Program-made: the position numbers and the translations under genes
The notes under the pieces: model-generated
What the model saw: only the letters and a program-made list of their open reading frames with translations
Database searches by the model: none
Told to the model about the DNA's origin: nothing
Assembly (NCBI GenBank): GCA_000711775.1
Contig: ARYC01003907.1
Span: forward strand, 1-64,000
Origin: Oxytricha trifallax
Lineage: Eukaryota; Ciliophora; Spirotrichea; Sporadotrichida; Oxytrichidae
Reading direction: 5' to 3'
DNA: 64,000 nt
Shown: positions 12,321-24,606 of the stretch, one piece after another
Position numbering within the stretch: position 1 is the stretch's first letter
Layout of the letters: every line of letters begins with the position of its first letter

Positions 12321-12739
12321 TTAATAATTATTTAAAGATAGATGATTAGTTAAATTGAATGTGCAGCCAATTATCTCTTTTTTTTTTATATTGTGTTCCC
12401 TTATTTTTGTACGTTAACTATAATCGAATCTCTCAGTTCTTCAAACCTATTCTTCAGCTTCTATTTGAAGTTAGTTATAATGAAGAAAGAGGTTTATTAT
12501 CAAATTGGATGCTGAACTTGTGCAAAATTTAAATAATATAACGTTTGATCAGACTCTATAGGTTGTTTACTTGCCAAATCTTGGCAGCTTTTTTTTTTAA
12601 CATTCAAAATCCCTTAATGAGGCTTATAGGTGCTTTGGGAATTTCATATGGGTTTGGTTATTAATTAAAATGCGAAATAAAAATAGCAAGCTTTTGGGGT
12701 CTATTTATAATGAAGAGTTTATATATATATATATAGTTT

Positions 12740-13683
12740 TTAAACTGCGATATGGATGTGATATATACAGTGAATAAGTCAAACCAATATTTAACTAAAA
12801 GTCAATTGCACTTCTCTTAAAGTGAAGTCCGTCAACTGTTCGCTCCCACTGCCTTATAGGCGCATAATTAAAGGCATAATAGATAAGTTCTAAGCCTTAG
12901 TGGAAGTTAAAGTTTCTATATAAGCATATTTACTATCTAATTAATGAAAAAAATTTGAAGTATTGGGCGCACTTCTCTCTCCACCAAAGAGCTACTATAC
13001 CTCACCACTAGTTCCCTAAGCAAAAGATCTCTGCATAGTCTGTTGCAAACATTTATAAACGAAATGGTATATCTTACAAAGGTATGAATCGTGTCGAGAG
13101 AGTGATTGATTTTACTCCGCCATTTTATAACAACAACTTAAATTATAATTATAACTAAATGCAGAGACCGTAATATAATAATATTAAGTTTATTCATGCT
13201 GACTAAGCTATGTTTACCTTCAACACTTTCCATCTAGAAATAATGACATAAGAGACATAGTACAATTGTAATTCTTGGAGGAATTAACGAAAATCCTTGT
13301 TTATAGACTTATGTTATACATCCTCGCTTTATTAAGACGGAGAAATATATCAAGTTTTTATAAAAGCTGAGAAGTACTCTGAATAAGATATTACACTGTT
13401 TGATGACAGTCTTTCTGTTCATAGGAACAATAGAAACAAGGAAGATTTATGAACAACTTAGAATAACGCCAGTGTTCAATGTGCCTTACAGCCCATAGTT
13501 TAATAAAATCAAATTCTATTGGGGTATATTAAAAGGTCATTACAAGAAACTACTGCTACACCACTTGATGCATGACCTACCTATCGATACAGCAGACTTT
13601 ATTAAAAGCTCAGCGAAGAGAGTAGATAATTAATTAACTTAAAAGTGTGCTAAAGAAGGGAGAGTGAATGTATATAATAAGTT
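12740..13683 (+). pseudogene. TBE-B DDE transposase (42-kDa type)
   Basis: IS630/Tc1-mariner-type transposase. Recognisable segments are YWAHFSLHQRATIP, RVERVIDFTPPFY, FIHADQAMF (first Asp), VILGGINENP, a degenerate second-Asp region near 13400 (expected VDNLSVHKT) and VFNVPYSPQFNKIKFYWGIL (Glu position altered). It ends ...KCAKEGRVNVY. Several frame changes make it non-functional as read. TBE transposases act in Oxytricha genome rearrangement (known from the family), not shown here. Confidence 0.8.
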
Positions 13684-13721
13684 TTGTAGTTAAGTTAATG
13701 AATATATAAGTCACATTTAGA

Positions 13722-14486
13722 ATTCTTTAGAGGGAGCTGGCTTTTCTTTCTTTTCTTCTACTTCTTGCTTTCCTCTTCATAGGTTTCTTCTCTTGCTGCC
13801 AGCTCCAGTATCTATGCTCATTGACTCTAGAGGCTAAATATTTGAATAAAGTCTCCTGCTAACTTCATATTTGTCTGCGACTTTCTCTCTCTGTGAAGGT
13901 TGCTCTATTCCTTCATCAAGAAGATGCCAGTACCAGATTTTTCTAAAGAGTTAAACTACAAATCTTACTTGAAATATAAGGGTGCTTCTGCATCTCTGAT
14001 AACCAACTCTCCCTTATCTTGATCCCTTGTTTACCCTTATCTTCTGAAGAGATGCTGTATTCATTCTTATGAGATTTTTGAATAATTTCTTTCAAGTAAT
14101 CACCTTAAATTGTTGCAAGTATACCAATGAAATAGTTTCTTTCATGTAGTTTATTTTACAACTGCTTCTTAGCAGGCAGGTACTGCGAAACCTCTGGGTT
14201 ATTCATAGCATCATCATATAAGTTAGTCACTGAAATTTCTGGATAGTTTGGAATCTGAAATTTTACATCTTAAGTTTTCAATGCTTTTCTTCTCTTCGCA
14301 GAGTATCGCTCTTAGAAATATTATTCTAGAACCTTCCATCGTAGGCAGGAACAAACTAACTACATAATAAAGATTAGATACTATGAGTTCATTACCTTAC
14401 TGCACCAAGTAGCGATGAAAATCCTCCATGCTTTTAAATCTTTGAATCAATTCGTGTGCTTGCACTCTTTTCATTGCATCATTCAT
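13722..14486 (-). pseudogene. TBE-B 22-kDa protein
   Basis: Begins MNDAMKRVQAHELIQRFKSM at 14486. An intron with GTAATG...TATGTAG borders follows, then LFLPTMEGSRIIFLRAILCE. The C-terminus is very basic (KKPMKRKARSRRKERKASS). A family-typical upstream Met-Glu-Ser reads ATA-GAG-TCA, so the usual start codon may be lost and the ATG at 14486 used instead. Function in the family is unknown; the basic tail suggests nucleic-acid binding (inference). Confidence 0.75.
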
Positions 14487-15217
14487 TGACTCTATCTTGT
14501 TTACAGATCTATGAAATGATATTCAAATTTATGTTTATTGATCTCAATTATATACCTCTGTAAAATTTACTATTAAATATGGGCATTCTATAGGAGTTCA
14601 ACCAGTAAGATGGATATGGAGAAGGTTTTGTGAACTGGTTTCACACTTCAGAGATTGATATCAATTTCTACTATTGTAGTTCCATATTTTTAAATTTAAA
14701 TTGGTGAGTACTAAATTAGGAGCAGCTCCTAAAATGCTATTATTTAATTAAGAGCACCCTAAATTTCATCACAAATCATAAAAAATCTCCTAAAGCAGTA
14801 CTCACTTGATTTGGTGTTCCTCCTCCATCGGTACGTACTATAATAAACTTAATTTTGAAAGTAAAAATTCTTACCCTCTTACACATATTTAGAGCCTTAC
14901 ACATATTTAGAGCTGGATCGTTTCATAGTACTAGATTTTCTTCTGTTATATTACAAAAACTTTTCCTTGAGTCTTTTAGGCTTGCAAAGCTCTCATAGAA
15001 GCTCTCAGTTATTGAAGGAGTTCTATAATTTTAAATTTAAAATTAAATATGATAGCAAACATTTTTAGAAAAACAACACCACTTTCATCAAACTAAATGA
15101 GACTTACCTTTGGTAACATTAAAAAGTGTGTAGCTGTTAGATTAAGTCTCATAAGGAACTACCAGAGCTATACTCGAAGTCTCTGTTAGTAAAATAGAAT
15201 TTAATAATAGAAAATTA

Positions 15218-16393
15218 ATGACAAAAAATTGGTGGTAGACAAAGAGGAGGAGAAAGTTAGAAATGAAATTTCAATATAAGCAGAGGAAGTTGAAGTATAT
15301 TTTTGTGAGAAGTGTGATAGAGATTTGCTAATAAATCAAGCTGGTACAGACTTAAGAAGTAGCATAAAGAAGCCAAGCCTACTGTATACTTAAAGCATGA
15401 TAAAATATATGGAGAGTATGACTGTTTTGAATGCCAAAAACAATACTCTCATTCAAGAGACTTGAAGTAGCATCAATTAAAAGCTCACAAGAAAGATATA
15501 GAAGTTGAGAACATGAAGTTGAGCTGAAGCTTCTCAACTAAGAAAAGCGAGGGAATATTCTAAAATCGCAGTGCCTGAATAAGCTAGAGAGTTAGAGTAC
15601 TTAGACACTTCTCTTTAAAGCTTCCTTATAATATAAGACTCCTTTGATAAGAAAGTTATCAATGATCATCATTACGCATACAAGGTGTATCCCTTCAACT
15701 ATCTCTTAAGTGATGAGAAATATCAAATGGAATTTACGAATGAGTATCAAGTACTTACTTTAGCAAAGATCAAAGAGTTTAGTTACTTAATCAAGCTAGA
15801 TGCTGTTCTCCTTGCCAAGGATCATGTTGCTTTCAGACTCCCACTCTATGAAATGACCCTAAGAAATTTTTTTTCATAACAGATCAAAGGAATCATAAGT
15901 AGCTTGAATTAATAGCAACTCAGACCATACAAGGTATTAAAGAGCTTCACAAGTTAGGGCTTGATCACAGAGACTTGAAGCCAGAAATATAATGAAAAAT
16001 TTTTCACCAGTACGAGCAGCAATAATCGATTTTAAAAGAGCCTAAAGAGTGGGAGTATCAATACTCGGAAGTGTTATGGGAACTATTCAGAAAGATAAGA
16101 ATGGAAAAATTTAGTGGAATGTGTGGGCTTTAGCATCAATAATTATAGAGTGCGATATGCCTCGCAACGATTACTACTCTACAAGGTGCTAGAAAGATGC
16201 TAAGCAAAGAATCAAGTAGTTTATAGACAAAACCAGAGTCTCTCAATCTATAAAACAAATGGCAGAATCGATAATAATAAGACCAAACTTAAGATCAGAA
16301 GAAAAAAACATATCAATAGAGCAGATAGTGTTGTTTTTAAGTAAGATAAACTTCAGATATCTCATTCATGATCCAAAAATCCATTTTGATTGA
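15218..16393 (+). pseudogene. TBE-B zinc finger + kinase protein
   Basis: Fingers at about 15300-15490: YFCEKCDRDL, decayed, and CFECQKQYSHSRDLKQH, well kept. The central part has YPFNYLLSDEKYQMEF. The kinase catalytic loop reads DHRDLKPE, the DFG site reads IIDFK, and an APE-like motif is degenerate. The end is ...LIHDPKIHFD then TGA. Several frameshifts break it. It is the same gene as at 30-1307. Confidence 0.8.
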
Positions 16394-16479
16394 TTAAATT
16401 AAAAAATAATAATAATAATTAAAATAATAATAATAATAATGATAATAATTATAATAATATCACATTGAGGTCTCCCCGA

Positions 16480-17970
16480 TGATTTATTTAAATGCTATTA
16501 TATAAGGGTCAAGCCCTTTTTGATTTTGAGTGCCTGTCAATATGCGACACTAAATGCTTCTACTTTCTGCGCCTGACTTTCACTTCCTCTTCTTCTTGGT
16601 GATGATTTTAGTCTTCATTTATTTGACGTTCTTTATGAGTATTGTTCTACTTATTAACTTTTGAGATGTTAACTTAGTTCTACTAATGAATGTCAAGTTG
16701 TCCAATAATTATTCGAATGATTTGGCCTATCTAGTACCTAGCGCATGTCTGATGATAGTACAACTAATTTTCTTTTAGTTTTCCAAGTTTCGAATGTTAT
16801 AATCATCTTGATTTGATCCTTAATTTAAATTTGATATTTAGTATTAATTTTCAAACATTAATTAGATTTCTTTCTTATTCTTAAATTCTGATGTTGATCT
16901 GGTCAAGTTGTGGACTTCCGTCTCATTTTTTTTTATGATGGACTCTTGAGTAACCAAAGGTTCCCGCCATTTTCTATCACTTCGGATTTAGTTCCTGTTT
17001 TGTCATTGATGAGTTCATTCTGTGACTAGAGTGTTTATCCGATGTTTTGAGGTTAGTTTCTATTGTTTAAGTTTATATTTTGAGTCATATTTGTATGGTT
17101 AAAAAAATTTTTAGGGTAAAAAACTCTGATCCTCATATTTAGTATTGGTAGTACGTCATTCACTTCTTAAAATGTTTTTTCCATTTTAGTAATGAAAACT
17201 GAGGAAAAAAGAGAACTTTAAAAATGGAGATTTGTTGTTCGGGTCTCTGGGTTTTGTAAGTCTTTCCTATCTCGGAGATATTAAAGCCTGGTTGAATAAT
17301 TCGCTCCATGTGAGTGCATTTGGAGAATGTTAAATAATAGGCTTTCCCCATAATTCAAGTGAAGGAAGTATTGTATTTGTGTTACTAAATAGAGATACTT
17401 TTGTGGCTTTAGGTGTAAATAAATTTTATTAGAAAAGTTGACTTTAGGACCCTGATTGTTAGCCTTAAGTGTTTAGTTATTTAATAGGAAGATCCTACTA
17501 TTTCTGAGGTTAACTAAACCTTTAAAAATATGTCTGAGAAAGAGACTCTGATTCTAGTCTTTTTTGAAGAGACTGTTAAATTTCTTCTCATCTGGCTAGT
17601 AGGATGGAAGAGGAGTTAGGATGGGTTCTTCTTGTTGAAGAAAAGCTTGATATTTGCCTTTAAGCTTTCTTTTTAGTATTTTTGCCTCTCTAGTTTCAAT
17701 AAAGTGATTTGAAAAATAGTCTGTCATATTTGGTTCATCTAGTGAATAAGCTAAATGATTCGTTTCTTGTTTGTTGAGGTTTATATTTAGAAGACCCATC
17801 TCTGCAAAGTCTATTAGTTTTTGCTATTACTCTTCATTGAAGTAATCATCTGGATTAATTTCTGAGAGTAGTAATTGCCCCTGGTCTTTTTGAAGACTTT
17901 TATCACCGTCATTGGTGAAAAGGGGGGAATAGCTTTGGTTGACTTATTGTTAGGTAGGAGAGTGTCTCAT
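16480..17970 (-). pseudogene. Foreign gene-like insert inside TBE-B, product unknown
   Basis: A minus-strand open frame in ciliate code runs 17970-16903 (355 codons, ATG to TGA) but switches best-looking frame internally. 17970-17560 reads well (MTDYFSNHFIETREAKILKR, KLKGKYQAFLQQEEP). From 17550 a second frame reads better (SPNALTWSELFNQALISPRQ). Near 16910-17060 the first frame is good again (SEVIENGGNLWLLKSPSSKK). A further stretch to 16480 includes KRKLVVLSSDMRQVLDRPNH. It is Gln/Asn-rich, like a host protein, and matches no TBE gene. The change of frame at an A6 run (about 17552) suggests a 1-base indel. How it came to lie inside a TBE is unclear. Confidence 0.45.
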
Positions 17971-18159
17971 TTTTGAATTATCGTCACTAATCCTGTAGGT
18001 GCAACCTATTAACTTTTTAAGTTAATAGTATTAAATTAAATACATTTTCTATATATTTCACATTTAAACCTATTAATAATCCCAACCCTTAACAAATTCT
18101 CTCCAATCAAAGCACTTATAAACCTCATTAATGGGTTCTGGGATTTTGAATAGTTTAAT

Positions 18160-18545
18160 CACCTTCTCACAAATATGCAACTGACGCTTTCTCTTGAGAC
18201 TTCCATCTTTTATTTTATCGTTTTCAAAGCTAAAATTAAGCTTTCGATTTTACTTTTTAGCTAGACTGGATTTACCTAAAAGGCAGCATTGATGCAGATC
18301 AAGTAGTAGTATTATTTGCACTTCCTATGAGTTGAGAAGTCAATTTAACCTCGAAATATTCATCCATAGCCTCTCTAGTGCACTGTGCTAAATGAATATC
18401 ACGTTTGTAAATGTAATTTGCTTTTTATTCTACAATATCATTATCATGGAGGCGTATTCAATGAATCTAAGATTTTACTCAGACATCCAACGTCAACTAA
18501 TCCTTAATCAGCATCCATTTCCTTGTTGAATATTAAGGAAATTTA
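18160..18545 (-). pseudogene. Small coding piece, possible intron
   Basis: The minus strand reads LHDNDIVEQKANYIYKRDI then REAMDEYFEVKLTSQLIGS, then an in-frame TGA, then a possible 46-bp intron (GTAAATCC...TTTTAG) and DGSLKRKRQLHICEKVIK. It abuts the right end of TBE-B. The product is not recognised. It may be a host gene fragment into which TBE-B landed. Confidence 0.35.
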
Positions 18546-18898
18546 ATTTGTTTTTTAATATGAATCACCCCAATTCTTACAAGTCGCATCCTGGAGCATG
18601 TTTATTATCCTCTGCCTTTAATATTTCAAAAGAGAACCCTCATTCAAATACTTGAAACACCATCTCAAAGACAAAATGAGCAAAACTTTGAAATAACTTA
18701 CGAAAGTTCGATATAGCACACATGCTAATTACTATTTTTCTCCATCGCTTTAAATCATCTCATGCTTCAGCTGCATCCTAAGCTCAAAATCCATTGCTCC
18801 CTTACAAAACTAGCAATATTCATAAACTAAAGGCTGAAAGGGGTTGATGCTAAAATTCATTTAAATAATTATTTGGCTTATTTTTTAGATGACAACTT

Positions 18899-19356
18899 CA
18901 CATTATCTGCTCACTCTGCTTGCAAAAGTGAGACATTATGAAAATACAACTCTGAAGATTCACGATTTCAGGACGGCAAGTAAAATTCGAGAATTACTTA
19001 AATAACCAACACTAAGAAATTATAAATGTGCAAGATTAAACGCACAAGAATGCAAAGCCCATCTTCTTAGCCAGTAGAATCATGCATTTCTCTATGAGCT
19101 AATTGTGAAAACGAACTCGAAGCAACCGAGCTGTCAGTATCGCACAACTGAAGCTATCATTTCGTTCTCAAAAGATCGCTACCCAAAGCCAATGTATTCT
19201 ATTGCATCTTAAAAAAACCTCATTTCCACATTTTTATTTAATTAATCTTTTAATAAATATTAGTTAGGATAATTATTTCAAATATTCAAGATAAATCCCG
19301 AAATTTTTGACAAAGTCTCTTTGATTTATTTTTTTCATATCAATTTTAATTGTATA
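18899..19356 (+). CDS. Gene fragment, unknown product
   Basis: Starts MTTSHYLLTLLAKVRHYENT, followed by LKIHDFRTASKIRELLKQP, ECKAHLLSQQNHAFLYELIV and ISFSKDRYPKPMYSIAS, without TGA. GC is clearly above the flanks up to about 19210, after which the frame runs into AT-rich DNA and MITE M1. It looks like a real coding segment, perhaps one macronuclear-destined segment or the truncated start of a gene. No family is recognised. Confidence 0.4.
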
Positions 19357-19765
19357 ATATTGTAGGAATTCATTCGATTTCTGAAAATTAATTAAAATTA
19401 AATTAAATAATAATTAGTTACCCTTTGTTATGTTTTTGGAAAATGTCTCCAAATCCTAAATAAATTATATTTTATGGATAGCGCATTAAAATTGAGACGG
19501 TGATTGTTAATGATATAATTATTTTATCTCTTCACCCAAGCGAGAAAAACCCCTTTTGCTATCTTTGGGAGTTAGCTATAAATCATAATATCTAACTTCC
19601 TGGGATGATTAAAGAATATTAACAACAGTAAAGTCCGGTTAAAATTGTGGGATCTACCGTAGAATTGACTTAGATTTGAATTTTGAGACACTTTGGATTT
19701 TATAACTGCCATGATTTTGATAAAAATTAATTTAATTTTAATTCATAAATGTATTCCTACAATAT
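19357..19765. repeat. MITE-like element M1
   Basis: Inverted ends ATATTGTAGGAAT (19357) and ATTCCTACAATAT (ending 19765), with a decayed inner palindrome containing AGTAAAGTCCGGTTAAAATT. It shares ends and inner sequence with M2 at 41003-41432. Its arms are much more diverged than M2's, so it is the older copy. Confidence 0.7.
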
Positions 19766-21296
19766 TAATAATTTTCTAATGTTTTATTTTATTAGGATTG
19801 ATTTAAATTATATTTGCAAAACATAAGTAAGATATAAAACATATCTTATATAAATAATTCTTCATCTTTCAATAAAATTTATAATAAAAAATCTCCATGT
19901 ATATAGCAACACTATAGATTTTAGAAATATTGTCAATTAAGGAATCTTTCCTTAAAAAAATAATTTTTCTACTTTATAATTAAATTACTCCTCTTTCTTT
20001 TTGATCTTATTAATTAAAATACAAAATAGATAACTAAAAAAATTTATAAGATATTTATAAAAAATATATGTTCACCCCGAGCTCCCTCACCCCACCCCTC
20101 CTCATTCCAAAACCGATCCCTTCCCATCTCAATTATAATTACTATTTTTCATAATTAATTTCTATTCCTACTTTCTGATATTACATGTAATTATTTTTTT
20201 TAATGTTCTTTGTCACCATCGACCATTATGAATACAAGCTTTAATAGGAAAATGTTATAATAAACAAATTTTAGATATTAAGCGAGTATAATTAAAATGA
20301 GGAGACTGTTAGAAATAAATCAAAAAAGGATTCAAATATGATTATGGTCTTAACTAATTTGATTATTTTTTTCAAACTGTAGCTTTAATGAATTAAGATT
20401 AAGTATTTGCTTATATGACTTTAATTAACTAATCAAACATAAAAATAATTGATTTTTAATTTAATCATCTTTCCCATTTCATTTCTATTTTAGGGCAGTG
20501 ACTTTTTCTTCACTTCTAATGACTTTCATTGCAACCTATTCTTCTGTGTTTTTTGTGAAAAAAAATTAGATATCTTCAGGATATCTTCCTTGAGCTATCT
20601 TCAGGGTATCTTCCTAAAAAAAAATTAAAATTTTGAAATTTACAGTAGCAATAGTAACAATAACAATAGAATTAATAGAAATAACAATAAATTCAGCAAT
20701 ATTTTATTAGCTGGGATTTTTCCAAAAAAAATCCAACATTCTTAAATTTCTTAGTTTTATGTAGTTATGATGAATATTACGATGAGGAAGATGAAAATAG
20801 CAAAGCCATGTTTTTCTAATTTTTGAAATTCTTAAGAATTTTAACAGCTAATAAAATATTGCTGAATTTATTGTTATTTCTATTAATTCTATTGTTATTG
20901 TTACTATTGCTACTGTAATTTCAAAATTTTAATTTTTTTTTAGGAAGATACCCTGAAGATAGCTCAAGGAAGATATCCTGAAGATATCTAATTTTTTTTC
21001 ACAAAAAACACAGAAGAATAGGTTGCAATGAAAGTCATTAGAAGTGAAGAAAAAGTCACTGCCCTAAAATAGAAATGAAATGGGAAAGATGATTAAATTA
21101 AAAATCAATTATTTTTATGTTTGATTAGTTAATTAAAGTCATATAAGCAAATACTTAATCTTAATTCATTAAAGCTACAGTTTGAAAAAAATAATCAAAT
21201 AGTTAAGACCATAATCATATTTGAATCCTTTTTTGATTTATTTCTAACAGTCTCCCCATTTTAATTATACTCGCTTAATATTTTATAATGTATTTT

Positions 21297-21457
21297 CTTT
21301 AAGAAAGTACTTTTTATATAAAAATATGGCGACTTCTAACTAATATACCATAATTGTCCCAAAAATAATTTATTTTCCCGATTAATTAAGGATTATTATA
21401 AATAATAGTTAGAAGTGGTCATATTTGTTTATAAAAAGTACTTTCTTAAATAAAATA
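21297..21457. repeat. Small palindromic element M3
   Basis: Inverted arms TTTAAGAAAGTACTTTTTAT and ATAAAAAGTACTTTCTTAAA flank a ~60-bp centre, with ACTTCTAACTA / TAGTTAGAAGT pairing inside. It lies inside the right arm of FB1, next to the TBE-C end. Confidence 0.65.
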
Positions 21458-22149
21458 TAATATTCAAAACCCAAAAGTCCCTTAATGAGGTTTATAAGTG
21501 TTTTGATTTTTAGGGTATAGTTGGAGTCTTATTGGGGTTAGAAGAGAAAATGTAGTCTTTTTATATGAATTTAATGTATATTTAATGAATTTTAGTTGCC
21601 TTAAATCAAACGAATTTTATTTACTTATCTTTGTTGTACCTCTTGAATCTGGCTTTCTTAAGAGGTTCAAGCATGTCGTCTAATGAATACCTAGGATAGT
21701 GAGGAGCTCTTTTTAATATCATCTCGATTAAATTTCTAATTCTTCACTTACATCTTCCTACTTTATATGTTTCTAAGCTAAGCTAATTTATTATTTTTGA
21801 TTCTTTGTGCCAAAGTAAGACATAATTTCCATACCGCCTCTAATAAAATAGTAACTGCCCATACATCCCACTATACTGACTATTGGTCCACTTCTCCCTG
21901 GTTTGAAAATATCGGTGGGTACCAAGAACCGTAGCTAAGGCTATATTTTTTTCTTATCGTAATGCTCTATTGAAATCGATGACAACTGCTTCTAAGGGTA
22001 AAGGTTCAGCATTAAAAACCCCAAAACCCCTTCAGTAGTTTGATTGAGTTTTTGATTGATAAAAGTAGACTTTAGTGCATATTTTATTAGGGTTTTAATA
22101 GGGTTTATATAGAAGTTTAATGTTTAAATATTAGTAATTTAGTGAGTAT

Positions 22150-23240
22150 GTGCGAGGTCTGGGGTCAGTTTATGACAGTGAATATATAGATTTATTGTTT
22201 AAGTTACGTTATGGATGCTATGAATATGGTGATCAACTCAGACCTATACTTAATTATACTTCTATAGCATGGCTGCTTCATAAATCTCCAGCTATTGTAA
22301 GGTCTCACTGTCAATTAGCACTGAATTTAAAGAGAAAGCAACTTAATTCTAAGTCTAAAGGTCTCAATGTCTATTAGCATTGAATTTTAAAAGATAGCAA
22401 CTTAATTCTAAGCCTAAGAGACCCTTAAATTTTAGCAGCATCATATTGATTATCTTATTAATGATAAGATTTTTAAATACTGGGCTCATTTCTCTCTAGC
22501 CTAGAGGGCTGTGATGTTTCATTGCCAATTTCCTGAGCTTCTAATATCTGCTTAATCTATAGCAAACATATATAAAAAGAAATGGAATATCTTACAAGAC
22601 AGTCAATCGTAAAATAAGAGTGATTGACTTTACAGTTCCATTTTATAAGACTAATTTAAATTATATATTCGATTAAATGCAGAGGGCTTAAAAGCATAAT
22701 ATAAAGTTCATTCATGCTGATAAGCAGTATTCACCTTTAATACCTTCACATCAAGGTCTTGGTATAAAAGATATAGCAACATAGAAGTATATAATTAAAA
22801 GGTTAAGGTTTAAACTTATGCTATTCTTGGAGGAATAAGTTAAGATAGTGGCCTCGAGATTTATGTTATTCACCCTCGTTCTATATAGACTGAATAATAC
22901 ATAAAATTCTTGCAATAACTCAGAGACAATAACGCTGACTAATAGATTATTCTGGTCGTTGATAACTTATCAGTTCATAAAACTAAAAACTCAAGAAAGT
23001 AATATGAAAGATTAAACAAAACACTTGTATTTAATGTTCCTTACAGTCCTCAGTTTAAGGGAATTGAATTATATTGGGGCTTATTGAAGGCCACTACAAG
23101 AAACTACTACTCTATCACTTGATGCAATACTTAAAAATAGATACATTAGATTTCATTAAGAGTGCTGCTATAAGAGTCAGCGAAGATAAAGCTAAAATAC
23201 GCAAGAGAAGGGAGATTTTGTGTATATAAATAAGTATTAG
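22150..23240 (+). pseudogene. TBE-D DDE transposase (42-kDa type)
   Basis: The N-terminal part reads LGSVYDSEYIDLLFKLRYGC and has helix-turn-helix-like IAWLLHKSPAIVRSHCQLAL. The catalytic part has VIDFTVPFYKTNLNY, FIHADKQYSPLIP (first Asp), ILGGISQDSGLEIYVIHPRS, ILVVDNLSVHKTKN (second Asp) and FNVPYSPQFKGIELYWGLLK (Glu in IELYW). All DDE positions are identifiable. At least three frame changes occur, including a partial duplication of about 60 bp around 22290-22430 (a LNLKRKQLNSKS-type sequence seen twice). Confidence 0.85.
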
Positions 23241-23269
23241 ATTTAATCGAATGAATAAGTTCACATATT

Positions 23270-24024
23270 AAATTTCCCGTAAAGAGATTTGGCGTCTCTT
23301 TCTTTTCTTCCTCTTAAGGCTTGCTTGGGCCTATGTTTCTTCTCTTAGTACGAGCTCCTGCATCTATGTTCATCTCTTCTGGCTTTTATAAATCTTTGAA
23401 GAGTCTCTTACTCAATTAATGCTTTACTTGAGATTTTCTCTCTCTGTTTAATTTGCTGCGCTTTTTCATCAAGTATATAGCAGTACCAGGTTTTCTATAA
23501 ATTAAAAAGGCTAAGCTTACTTGAGATGAAAGGATGCTTTTGAAGTTCCAATAGCCAGGTATTACTTATTTTAATACCTTGCTTCACTTTTTCTTCAGGA
23601 GAGACGCTGTTGCGTTTCTTATGAGCTTCTTAAATAACTTCATTAAAGTATTCAGGTTTCAGAGTTCCAAGAACACAAAAGAAGAAGTTTCACTCTGACA
23701 ACTTATTAGAGAGCTGTAGCTTTGATGGAAGTTATAGAGGTACGTCTGGATCACTCATAGCATCGTAATATAGGTTTGTCACTGATATTTCAGGGTAGTT
23801 AGGTTCTCTACCATCCTAATTTCATTAGACTTAAAAGCTTTTTTCTCGTCAATTTTAGTTCCCTCTTATGTTGGCAAGAACAATCCAACTATCATAAATA
23901 TATTAATCTTAGTTAAGAACTTACCTTGCTATACCAAATATCTATATAGGTCCTCTTTACATTGAAACTTCCCTATTAAATCTTGAGATTAAATTCTCTT
24001 CATTTCATCATTCATAGACTCCAT
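23270..24024 (-). pseudogene. TBE-D 22-kDa protein, with intron
   Basis: Starts MESMNDEMKRIQSQDLIGKF at 24024, then EDLYRYLVQQ. A 36-bp intron, 23889-23924 (GTAAGTTC...TATGATAG), is followed by LFLPTQEGTKI. The intron sits at the same codon as in TBE-B and TBE-C. The C-terminus is basic, with an RKKRD-rich part. Frame breaks occur further downstream and the exact end is unclear. Confidence 0.75.
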
Positions 24025-24606
24025 CTTGCTTCCTCTTTCTAGAAATGTTAATGAAATTTAAAATTATGGATATCCATTCTAAGTTTATTAAAATTTTAAT
24101 ACTAAATAGGGAAGACCTACTGGAGGTCAACCTTGAAAAGATATGAGGAAAAGCATTGAAAAACTTGCTCCCTCAAGTTTCACAGATTGATTTCCATTTT
24201 TATCAATCTATCTCCATTAAATTGCTCCTAATAATGTTTAATTATTTTAGGAGGTCCTCCATATTAAGTTCAAACTTGATTTGGAGGACCTCATAGAAAA
24301 ACAAAACTTCATTAGGATTATTTTAATTTACTAAATCATATAAAATTATCATAAAATATGTCAACTTACAGTCTTCTATGTTTTGTTAATTTTCTTACCT
24401 CTCAGCAAAGAAACAGCCAGAGAGTCTTATACTCTACTATAATTGTTTATCAAGGTATATTTTATCATTGTTATAATAAAATATATCAGCAAATTAAAAT
24501 GAGCGCTAAGCTCTTGAGAGGAGCGGCATTACTTGGGTAAAATCAATAAAAATTATCATTTCACAAACCAAGAAAAGTAGAGACTAGAGATGCTTGTACT
24601 CAGTGA

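Larger units (their letters stand above)
12605..18148 (+). mobile_element. TBE-B, with an internal foreign insert
   Basis: The left end CAAAATCCCTTAATGAGG (12605) and right end (CCTCATTAATGGG...GGATTTTG, ending 18148) are inverted copies of the terminus also found at both ends of TBE-C. Gene order is transposase (+), 22-kDa (-), zinc finger-kinase (+), as in TBE. The flanking triplets are ATT on the left and AAT on the right, so the expected 3-bp duplication is not exact. Between the kinase stop (16393) and the last ~140 bp of the element lie about 1.6 kb that TBE-C lacks. All three genes are broken. Confidence 0.85.

Noticed and set aside
12073-12324. 83-codon plus-strand frame
   Set aside because: Shadow of the minus-strand coding region 11030-12320, which reads better as protein.
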